Origin: CAYLNH01 sp964384625
GTDB lineage: Bacteria; Verrucomicrobiota; Lentisphaeria; JABSQK01
NCBI GenBank assembly: GCA_964384625.1
Contig: CAYLNH010000205.1
Location: forward strand, 1 to 13,324
Direction of reading: 5' to 3'
DNA: 13,324 nucleotides
Under the pieces are notes generated by a model. That model ran no database searches. It was not told the origin of the DNA and worked only from the letters and a program-made list of their open reading frames with translations. A program made the position numbers and the translations under genes. Of the stretch, positions 8,001 through 13,324 are shown in pieces (the first letter of the stretch is position 1; every line of letters begins with the position of its first letter).

Positions 8001-8487
8001 CGGCCACGCCTTGTACGAAAAATCGCTGGCGACCGACATCGATTACGAATTTCGCAGCGCCTTGAAGCAAAAACCGGATAGGACCGTCTCGGAGTTGCTG
8101 CGGTTGACCGCGCCGGGTACGGAATATCAGCATCCGCAGAGCACGGGCAAACCGGCGCCGACGCCAATCGGTCCGATCACCGGCGCCCGCAGCGTGGTGC
8201 GCTACGACGAGAAGCGCCGGATGTACGTCCACGAGATCGCGATCCCATGGGACGAGCTGCCGGAACTGCAGCAGCGCCTGCAGGCGTTGAACGCCGGCGA
8301 ATCGCTGGACGTCGCCTTCGGCTTCATGGTCCGCGACGCCCATCGCTGGTCGTCGCCGACACGGTGGTGCGAGGAAATCGGCGATATCGATTTCGGCGCC
8401 TACGGCTACGACCAGCGTGTCGGCTCGCCGTGTTGGACCGGCGACTACCCGACGCGGTTGACGGCGCTCTGGGGGTTCGTCCGCTGA
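5005..8487 (+). CDS. Large secreted multidomain clan GH-A-type glycoside hydrolase with CBM9/DOMON-like C-terminus
   Basis: A 1160-residue exported enzyme. Residues 1-19 are a signal peptide (MRIPILFCLVLMLTPLWAAP, likely cleaved after WAA). Residues about 28-248 resemble a LamG/concanavalin-like jelly roll (FHVDFDTGYKEGDRFDATG; RLYVNGEK; FGLDNLRLGR). About 255-365 is an Ig-like linker. About 370-690 is a TIM barrel beginning MFGLCLGG and containing Y-W-E-L-W-N-E-P at 491-498, with Glu497 the probable acid/base. L-W-A-T-E-L-G at 592-598 makes Glu596 the probable nucleophile. Their spacing of 99 residues fits a retaining clan GH-A enzyme (GH39/GH5/GH51-like), but the family is not certain. About 800-895 is another Ig-like region. 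About 898-1160 is a CBM9/DOMON-like module (TPTIDGQLEDWQDA; LAAKWDDKFFYAAAEI; DDCLQLGFNV). Last gene of the regulator operon, 16 bases after the pseudopilin gene. The exact substrate cannot be told. Confidence 0.85.
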   Translation: MRIPILFCLVLMLTPLWAAPAKRVRPVTPHFHVDFDTGYKEGDRFDATGETSVNELAAKAKGKPPYRKLTDIRNRLGKHSGKWTAVVAKGAPFTSRYLRFEVPRGEKLAGRLELFKPPADNAAAGVWVIRFDYARLTAGKGGPELCELQLKTGRGRIIASPAMWYGAFLGNWRKVKSNRPLPLNKVVAIRIELDYTRKEYRLYVNGEKTETVQQRLGGFGGLSLVFTNKSADHDLAFGLDNLRLGRQMTGSPVRIEGIDELELGNLLAAQEYLGENAKDLLFRLTVRNHLSQPAAGTVSGEIFNDSGVVAKLAGQAFTAAAAATLKLEWRTKAPGYGWYGVRFQLESPPDRHRAKTAFCVIRPAVPGRRPDSMFGLCLGGTEEDRLIAQAIGVKWRRGFAAKHLTYPGHVAPKPGKWWSEDDQQKALDSVRHWQKAGVETLGYISYNIPWNTGKDRHGKTHGPHRAPPADLQVHAEMVERLIAPLHEEVRYWELWNEPGGYFWGGTPQQYRDMLRVVWDRIKPQFPEVRLIGGGHYMWISRDWVFAMQNDNAGYVDGMALHPYGRPGLWTPVSPALDAALVRKHARGANGGLWATELGAPPHWIFRGHKAAVQPYLVARAVAPVYLLNRIGAGDTPIRVFWFQSNYNRRGPEDHKSEAEQHNLWNYKRPSPAVAAYAAMTHFLEDGKLQGDLFVTSRRGWALHFLKPDGTSVVAVWPETIWPAVDQRKADLHRSRWSFPKLDFEVCDYFGRPVGTLAGDRLNVVMPTRGVHYFVSRRPSAEVRRAFRQATFKDLPALTVRPQPITTPLARQAILRVKVRNETMQATDVTLTVTPPDSLKLASTKTMLKQLQPGETRFAKFTVAGAEPNTDNRYAVAWSALSAAGEQRGTREVQAAYAVFGTPTIDGQLEDWQDACFVSIRHRGKLADWWKVKPSMTIGKGYRLAAKWDDKFFYAAAEIPDHTTKFSTIKNHALEYRIQGDDCLQLGFNVIDKNPDDLLHGHALYEKSLATDIDYEFRSALKQKPDRTVSELLRLTAPGTEYQHPQSTGKPAPTPIGPITGARSVVRYDEKRRMYVHEIAIPWDELPELQQRLQALNAGESLDVAFGFMVRDAHRWSSPTRWCEEIGDIDFGAYGYDQRVGSPCWTGDYPTRLTALWGFVR

Positions 8488-8532
8488 ACGGTTGGAGGAC
8501 CGCCGGGGCTGTCGGGGAAACGGGGTCGTCGG

Positions 8533-10998
8533 TTATCTGGTTTCGGCCTTCTGCCAGCGGCGCCATTCGTTGCCGCCGACAATGCCCTTGGCGCCGGTGA
8601 GTCTGCTCAGGGCGTCGTCGAGTACGTGATGAATGGAGTAGACGGCGACGGTGGAGTAATGGGCTTTGGTGTGGTTGATCAGCGGGTTGATGGCGCGTTT
8701 GTCGCCGATTTGCCCCAGTGCCCGGACGGCAGCGAGGCGGACGAACTCGCTGTTGCGTTCTTTTGTTTTGAGAAGTTCGATGAGGACCGGTACGGCGGCT
8801 TTGGCTTTCAGTCTTCCCAGAGCCTTGATGATCGGCTCCTGGAGCTGGTTTGAGCGATCCCATTTGTCGCCGAGCTTTGCCAGGAGGGCCTTGATCGCCG
8901 TCGCATTTCGCGTGCTGGTCCGGGCCAGGGCGCGCACGGCATAACTCGGCGCCAGCCGGCTCTTGCCGTTAAGCATCTCGATCAACGCCGGTACCGCCGC
9001 CTCGCCGCTGGCGCCGAGGACGTCGGCGGCGAATGGCCGCAGGATCTCCTTGACGTCGCGCGTGTCGGTCTCGACCACGGCGACCAGGCGTTCGACCAGG
9101 GCCGGGTCATTCAGACTGCGGCTTGCCAGTTGCGCCAGGGCAAGACGCCGGACGAGAATGCTTTTGTCTTCCGTGGCTTTGATCAGTGCCGTCGTTGTCG
9201 CGGCGGTGTCGTGTCGGCCCAGGCGCTGGACAACGTGGTAACGAACGGCCTCGTCGTCGTGATCGAGCAGCGCCGGCAGATCGTCGTGGACGGCGTAGAC
9301 GGCTTTCGCCGGGCGGGCCTTGGCGAGTGCCGCTTCCTGATAGACCGCCTTGACAAACTTGTTCTCCAGCGCCGCATACCAGCAGGGGAACAACAGGATA
9401 TCACCGCCTTTGACGCCTTCGAGATAGTTCGACCAATGATCGCGCATGATTTGCGGACGCACGGCGACCACGCGGAACGCTTTGGGCCATTGCTGCCGGA
9501 TGCCGGGCGGCGTACACATCTGCCGGTTGTTCGGCGAGCTGTATGGTGCGCCGTAGCGGTAGTCACCTGATCGCGACCATTCGGGGATGATCAGGACATC
9601 CTGGTGCTGCTGCTGGACTGCGGCCAGCATCTTCGTGGGCATGACCCACGGCACGTTGTGGCCTTTCGGGAGGACTGTGCCCCAGCCTTTGCCGAAGACA
9701 TTCGAGTCCAGGTAGTAGATCTCCGTGCCCCAGCGCTTCCTGGCGTAGGCGATTTTGTCGGCCATCAACTTGGCCGGGTCCTTCACATCGCGATGCCACC
9801 AGATCTTGCCGCCGTCCTTGGTCTGCTTCTGAAAGACCTCCGTTGGCCGAATCGTAACGCCGGTCTTCAGGCCGGCATCACGAAACCGTTTGAAGACCGC
9901 GTCCGCCAGGGCGTCCATTTCGGGCGCGGCCTGCGGCAGCACCCGCGGGTCGCCGATATAGCTGATCGGGTGCCAGAACTCCTCGCCCTCCAGATCCCAG
10001 ATGATGACGCCCTGCGCGTTCATGTCGTTGGCGATCTTGATGCAGCGGTCGACATACTGGAAGAGCTGCTCGGCAAAGACCTTCTTGCCTTCCTCTGTGA
10101 AGACATCGTTGTTCTTGCCCTTGCCGAAGTTGAAGCCGCGCGGGTTCGTCTTCCACTTCTGGTTCGGGTGGCACCAGAAGATCGTGCCGACCGGTCGGCG
10201 GTCGTCCCAAGTCAGCACCATCGGATCCGATTTCGTCGTGCCGGATCGCAACTTGGCAAGCTTGGGCTCAATGGCTTTGCGGTCCGGGCCGACGAGGATT
10301 GAGAAACTCCAGACCGAAGTTCTGCCGGGAGCCAGTGCATTGCCCTCGGTGTTGAACCATTTGTTGTCGACGAACGGGTGTTTGGCGATCCGCCCGAATC
10401 CGGTTTCGGCGGCGAACTCGCCGATTGCCGAGCCGGAGCCGTCCGGGGCCTTCACCGGCTTTCGGGTGATGCGGTTCATGTGGAAGCCGGGCGTCTTCTG
10501 GGCGGGCGGATTGAGGAACGCAATCACCCCGCCGGGGTAGGGGTAGACCGAACCGGTGCCAATGCCGCGCCCAAGCTTGAGTGCGTGGTGACTGCGCGTC
10601 AGACGAAAGCCGCCAAGGAGGACCTTGCCGGCCAGCGGCTTGGCGCCCTTATTTGTCAGCCGCACATTCCACACGAGGCGATCCGGTGTCGGCTGTTTCC
10701 AGGTGACCTTCAGTTCGGCTTCCGCGTAGGTCTGCGTCAGCGTCTTCGTCTTGGCGTCGAACTTCGCTGTTCTCGGCTTGGGCGCGTAGTTCTGGTCGTA
10801 CCCATGTTTCGCCTGCGGGTTCGGGGTCCGGAAGTACATGACCTTCACGCGCCCGTCCGCGGCGTCCATCAGGATGTGCCGGCCCTGCTTGATCGACGCC
10901 AGTCCCTTTGCATCGAAGGTCAACTTCAGCGCCGGATCAGCGGCATGGGCGGCACACGTGAACGTACATAGGGCGGCATACAGCAGCAGTTGTCTCAT
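8533..10998 (-). CDS. Secreted glycosidase-like barrel protein with C-terminal HEAT-like repeats
   Basis: An 821-residue exported protein. The signal peptide MRQLLLYAALCTFTCAAHA is followed by ADP (cleavage after residue 19). Residues about 22-255 look like a beta-sandwich. Residues about 260-560 look like a TIM-barrel hydrolase: V-I-I-W-D-L-E-G-E-E at 331-340 (Asp335, Glu337, Glu339), I-G-D-P-R at 348-352, G-V-T-I-R-P at 380-385, I-Y-Y-L-D-S-N at 427-433 (Asp431), and I-I-P-E-W at 470-474 (Glu473). Residues about 576-800 carry about six helical HEAT-like repeats (VRRLALAQLASR; AVPALIEML; AVPVLIELL; VRLAAVRALGQIGD; AINPLI). The barrel half resembles uncharacterised PVC-group proteins; which acidic residues are catalytic is a guess. 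The start is set by AGGGAG six bases upstream of ATG 10998, not the ATG at 11139 inside the neighbouring gene. It lies 34 bases after the DUF6067-like gene, so they are probably one operon. Confidence 0.78.
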   Translation of the reverse strand: MRQLLLYAALCTFTCAAHAADPALKLTFDAKGLASIKQGRHILMDAADGRVKVMYFRTPNPQAKHGYDQNYAPKPRTAKFDAKTKTLTQTYAEAELKVTWKQPTPDRLVWNVRLTNKGAKPLAGKVLLGGFRLTRSHHALKLGRGIGTGSVYPYPGGVIAFLNPPAQKTPGFHMNRITRKPVKAPDGSGSAIGEFAAETGFGRIAKHPFVDNKWFNTEGNALAPGRTSVWSFSILVGPDRKAIEPKLAKLRSGTTKSDPMVLTWDDRRPVGTIFWCHPNQKWKTNPRGFNFGKGKNNDVFTEEGKKVFAEQLFQYVDRCIKIANDMNAQGVIIWDLEGEEFWHPISYIGDPRVLPQAAPEMDALADAVFKRFRDAGLKTGVTIRPTEVFQKQTKDGGKIWWHRDVKDPAKLMADKIAYARKRWGTEIYYLDSNVFGKGWGTVLPKGHNVPWVMPTKMLAAVQQQHQDVLIIPEWSRSGDYRYGAPYSSPNNRQMCTPPGIRQQWPKAFRVVAVRPQIMRDHWSNYLEGVKGGDILLFPCWYAALENKFVKAVYQEAALAKARPAKAVYAVHDDLPALLDHDDEAVRYHVVQRLGRHDTAATTTALIKATEDKSILVRRLALAQLASRSLNDPALVERLVAVVETDTRDVKEILRPFAADVLGASGEAAVPALIEMLNGKSRLAPSYAVRALARTSTRNATAIKALLAKLGDKWDRSNQLQEPIIKALGRLKAKAAVPVLIELLKTKERNSEFVRLAAVRALGQIGDKRAINPLINHTKAHYSTVAVYSIHHVLDDALSRLTGAKGIVGGNEWRRWQKAETR

Positions 10999-11004
10999 CC
11001 GTTT

Positions 11005-11010
11005 CTCCCT
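11005..11010 (-). promoter_or_regulatory. Ribosome binding site deciding the start of the barrel-HEAT protein
   Basis: On the minus strand AGGGAG is followed by six bases (AAACGG) and ATG at 10998. Its position right before a clear signal peptide rejects the upstream in-frame ATG at 11139, which would overlap the previous gene and add 47 Arg/Ser/Thr-rich residues. Confidence 0.8.
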
Positions 11011-11032
11011 GTCAGCCGTCCGGTCGATCGAG

Positions 11033-13288
11033 CTATTCGATGATGACCTGGCGGTAGTTATGTCGCGGCACGGGTACGACCAGGTTGCCCTTGCCGTCGT
11101 GCGTGATTTTGCCGTAGCTGTCGGCGGACCAGACGACACCGACCTTATGATAGGTCTTTTTGCAGCCGGCTTCGGCGTCAGTCACCTTCCATTGCGTCGG
11201 CGCCTTCAGCCCGAGTTTCTTCGGGTTGATCACGACCTTGGCGTCGGCCTTCTCGCCCCAGTTGACGACCGCGATCAGGATCTTGCCGGCTTGTCCCGAG
11301 CCCTGCCGAGGGGGGCGCTTCCAGACGGCAAGGTAGACGTCTTTCGTCTTGCAGGCGGCGCCGGAGTTCTTCTCCCAGTAGGGGATAAACTGGACATCGT
11401 CGGCTTCGATGCCGAAGCGATCGCGGCCGATCCAGACGGACTGGTTGTTGCCGTTGGCGTTGCCGGAGGGCAGGGCGTCGTGCAGGATGATGGCGCCGGT
11501 GTAGGCGCGCATGACTTCCATCATCCGGGCCGGCTCGAACTTGCCCTGGTACTCGTGCATGAAGTTCACCGCCGTACCCCACTGCCCGGAGAAGTCGACG
11601 CGCAGGCGTTCGAGATCCCAGAAGTCCATAAAGTCCTTGCCCATCTCCGGGTAGATCACGTGGTGTTCGCCGTCGTAGGCGATGTCCGCCGCACCGACCC
11701 AGGGGATGATCATGTTGTTGGTCATGTGCAGGACGATGTTGTTGTGCTTGCCGTTCTCGGCGAACGCCGCGCGCATCCGCATGAAGTACCGCCGCGTGGA
11801 GAACATCTGATAGGTCGGCTGAATCTTGCCGTTGGGCAGACGGTAGCCGCGGCCCGCGTCGATGTTGTCGCAGACCACCGGACGCATGTTGTCGACGTAG
11901 TAGCCGTCGATGCCCGTGGCCTTGCACCACTCGGCGTAGTTGTGCACGAAGTAGTCCGTTACCGTTTTGCCGTAGAACAGGCACTCGCTGATGGAGGTCT
12001 TCCACTGGTCGCCGAAGTAGTTGACTTCCGGCACCAGATACGACGGCAGGGCTTGATGGATGAAGTACGGCGTCGCGTTGGCACGGTACTTCGCGAAGCC
12101 GAAGATGAAGCTGTTCTTCGCCTTGTGCTGGTTCTCCACCATCTTCTTGCAGCCGGGGATATTCTTGCAGAACGGGATGGCGGCCCAGATCAGGCTTGGC
12201 GTGAAGGCCCAGTTCTTGAAGGTGTCGCCGCACCACCAGGAGTCCATGCGCCACTTCTTGTGCATTGGCTTCACCGGGGACGCCTGGAACGCAAACGTGA
12301 TCGTCCGCGGCTTGTCGATGGTGAAGTCCTCGCTGATCAGGTTCAGCACCAGATCCGTACTCGCGGTCCCGCCGCGGACCATCTCCAGCGCCGGCGTCTC
12401 ATCGCTCGGGACCCAGCCTTCGTCGCTGTCCGCGAACCAGCAGAGCCCGCCCTTCGGCGACCCGATCCAGACGTACGGGATGAAGGAGCCGATCACCATC
12501 GGCTGGCTGTCCACCGTGCGGCTGGTCCAGATGGCGCCCTGCTTGTCCTTCGGCAGAAAGCCGTAGTAGAAGCCGGTCCGGATGCCTTCGCCGGCCGCGT
12601 GAACGTAGTCGGCCGTCTCGTTGGTGAACGGCACAATCAGCTTTAGCGACTTCACTTTCAGCGGCTGCTGTGGGTCGAGCTTCAACGTCACCTTGTACAT
12701 GCCGTCAAACTCGACCATGACGGTGCTTTGGACGACCAGGCTGCCAAGCTTGCCGGTGTAGGTGACGGTCTTGCGGTGATCTTTGTCGAAGCTGACGCTG
12801 TCCTTGGTCTTCGTCCGACCCATCGTCACGGTCTTGCCGTCGGCAAGTTCGGCGACCAATGCCATCGGTGCCGCCAGCAGTTTCGTGCCCCTGGCGGTCA
12901 CCTGCGTCGGCAGACCGCCGGCGCCGACGGCCATCGTCCGGCCCCAGACGCCGAAGGTCCTGTTCTTGTACGTGACCGGCGTCCACGGTGAAATCACCGT
13001 CTCGATGTTGCCGTGTTTGGTGTCCCACCACGTGAACGACTTCGCATGGTCTTTCTTCGAGAACTCGCTGGTCTGCGACAGGATCTCCTTACCGTCCTTG
13101 CCGAGGCAGGTCATCTTCGTGGTGTACTTGCCGAAGGGGACGTTGCCCAGACGCAACAGGCCGTTGACATACGCGAGGTCATCGATCTTCAAGGAGGTCT
13201 TGCCCAGTTCCTCGTTCTTGGCGTCGAACACCTGGATCTGGACCTTGTCGATCGTAGCGCGTTCGTCGTAGTTAGGCGTCGTCCGCAA
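11033..13288 (-). CDS. DUF6067-type glycoside hydrolase-like protein, 5' end broken or truncated
   Basis: The open frame codes for about 751 residues. It begins in what looks like the middle of an Ig-like domain (N-Y-D-E-R-A-T-I-D-K-V, then F-G-K-Y), followed by a beta-sandwich to about residue 335 (WTPV...VWGR; GGLCWFADSDEGW near 280-292) and a barrel-like domain from about 345. Landmarks are I-D-G-Y-Y-V-D-N at 460-467 (Asp466) and A-D-I-A-Y-D-G-E at 534-541 (Asp539, Glu541). The C-terminal beta domain runs from about 645. Family members as I recall them are longer, with an N-terminal sugar-binding module and a signal peptide, and neither is here. The only possible start is a non-ATG codon (TTG at 13288), with an in-frame stop at 13307-13309. 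An ATG at 13301 with GGAGG upstream lies one frame away. This is probably a frameshifted or decayed gene, or an assembly error near a contig edge. It contains an RQGSGQAG insert at 661-668. No enzymatic activity is shown for this family here. Confidence 0.72.
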   Translation of the reverse strand: MRTTPNYDERATIDKVQIQVFDAKNEELGKTSLKIDDLAYVNGLLRLGNVPFGKYTTKMTCLGKDGKEILSQTSEFSKKDHAKSFTWWDTKHGNIETVISPWTPVTYKNRTFGVWGRTMAVGAGGLPTQVTARGTKLLAAPMALVAELADGKTVTMGRTKTKDSVSFDKDHRKTVTYTGKLGSLVVQSTVMVEFDGMYKVTLKLDPQQPLKVKSLKLIVPFTNETADYVHAAGEGIRTGFYYGFLPKDKQGAIWTSRTVDSQPMVIGSFIPYVWIGSPKGGLCWFADSDEGWVPSDETPALEMVRGGTASTDLVLNLISEDFTIDKPRTITFAFQASPVKPMHKKWRMDSWWCGDTFKNWAFTPSLIWAAIPFCKNIPGCKKMVENQHKAKNSFIFGFAKYRANATPYFIHQALPSYLVPEVNYFGDQWKTSISECLFYGKTVTDYFVHNYAEWCKATGIDGYYVDNMRPVVCDNIDAGRGYRLPNGKIQPTYQMFSTRRYFMRMRAAFAENGKHNNIVLHMTNNMIIPWVGAADIAYDGEHHVIYPEMGKDFMDFWDLERLRVDFSGQWGTAVNFMHEYQGKFEPARMMEVMRAYTGAIILHDALPSGNANGNNQSVWIGRDRFGIEADDVQFIPYWEKNSGAACKTKDVYLAVWKRPPRQGSGQAGKILIAVVNWGEKADAKVVINPKKLGLKAPTQWKVTDAEAGCKKTYHKVGVVWSADSYGKITHDGKGNLVVPVPRHNYRQVIIE
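11285..11311 (-). repeat. Short interspersed repeat-like insertion inside a coding sequence (PRQGSGQAG peptide)
   Basis: Within the C-terminal beta domain of the DUF6067-like protein, the strand ending VYLAVWKRP and the strand KILIAVVNWG are separated by an unusual P-R-Q-G-S-G-Q-A-G. The coding bases include CTCGGCAGGGCTCGGGACAA, a GC-rich variant of the widely scattered repeat recalled as CCTTCGACAAGCTCAGGACA (translated PSTSSGQA). The insert keeps the frame (eight extra residues, 11285-11308) and sits in a predicted loop between strands. It contains the direct sub-repeat CTCGG...CTCGG. Recognition is from memory of the repeat's appearance; only one copy was seen in the window. Confidence 0.55.
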
Positions 13289-13311
13289 ATAACTTGAACA
13301 TCTGTGTTATT
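13288..13311. repeat. Inverted repeat AATAAC-N12-GTTATT upstream of the minus-strand operon
   Basis: AATAAC at 13288-13293 and GTTATT at 13306-13311 are perfect 6-base inverted copies with a 12-base centre, in an AT-rich stretch that otherwise looks like a 5' leader (GGAGG at 13313-13317 on the minus strand). It could be an operator or chance in AT-rich sequence. It is not similar to the palindrome at 2997-3020. Confidence 0.3.
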
Positions 13312-13312
13312 G

Positions 13313-13317
13313 CCTCC
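13313..13317 (-). promoter_or_regulatory. Ribosome-binding-site-like GGAGG near window end
   Basis: On the minus strand GGAGG is followed 11 bases later by ATG at 13301, which opens a frame that stops after nine codons (MFKLFADDA). Removing one T from the TTT run at 13287-13289 would join this ATG to the DUF6067-like frame (MFKL then LRTTPNYDE). The site therefore may be the remnant start signal of that gene. Alternatively it is internal to an upstream gene ending with this frame at the TAA at 13272-13274. Confidence 0.35.
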
Positions 13318-13324
13318 ATATTCT

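Noticed and set aside
8488..8532. Search for a bidirectional terminator between the convergent genes
   Set aside because: The 45-base gap is GC-rich, but I found no stable stem followed by a T-run on either strand.
10838..12646. 602-codon open frame on the plus strand opposite the DUF6067-like gene
   Set aside because: Its translation is Val/Asp/Arg/His-rich with no recognisable domain, and it lies antisense to genes with clear motifs; long shadow frames are expected in GC-rich DNA.

Overview
The window looks like a carbohydrate-degradation region from a GC-rich bacterium of the Planctomycetota-Verrucomicrobiota-Chlamydiota group, most probably a Lentisphaerota (Victivallales-like) genome. 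The clues are a pseudopilin-like protein with an FTLIELLVVIAI leader and a C-terminal H-X9-DG motif next to a GntR/LacI-type chimeric regulator, a membrane-anchored PQQ-type beta-propeller protein with the 'W-x-x-WRG' opening, a formylglycine-type sulfatase, and large multidomain secreted glycosidase-like proteins. The taxonomic call is inference from protein style; no rRNA or other marker gene is present.

Layout. (1) A minus-strand pair, 2874-107: a membrane-anchored beta-propeller protein followed by a sulfatase that starts inside its stop codon (ATGA overlap). (2) A divergent intergenic region, 2875-3036, with a perfect -35 hexamer and a 24-bp near-perfect palindrome just upstream of the regulator. 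(3) A plus-strand operon, 3037-8487: GntR-LacI regulator, pseudopilin-like protein, and an 1160-residue secreted clan GH-A-type glycosidase with an N-terminal LamG-like domain and a C-terminal CBM9/DOMON-like domain. (4) A convergent minus-strand pair, 13288-8533: a DUF6067-type glycoside-hydrolase-like protein whose 5' end is broken or truncated at the window edge, then, after a 34-base gap, a secreted barrel protein fused to HEAT-like repeats.

How it may work together (inference): the regulator senses a sugar and controls its own operon through the palindrome. The secreted enzymes with carbohydrate-binding modules attack a complex glycan, and the sulfatase removes sulfate from products. The pseudopilin-like and propeller proteins may act in substrate capture or envelope organisation. 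The substrate cannot be read from sequence, although the sulfatase suggests a sulfated glycan such as a marine polysaccharide or mucin.

Other points: the DUF6067-like gene carries an eight-residue in-frame insert (RQGSGQAG) that looks like a copy of a short repeat known from scattered genomes to enter coding sequence. No tRNA, rRNA, CRISPR array, transposase or integrase was seen. Coding density is high; the only non-coding stretches are 1-106, 2875-3036, 8488-8532, 10999-11032 and 13289-13324, all under 300 bases.
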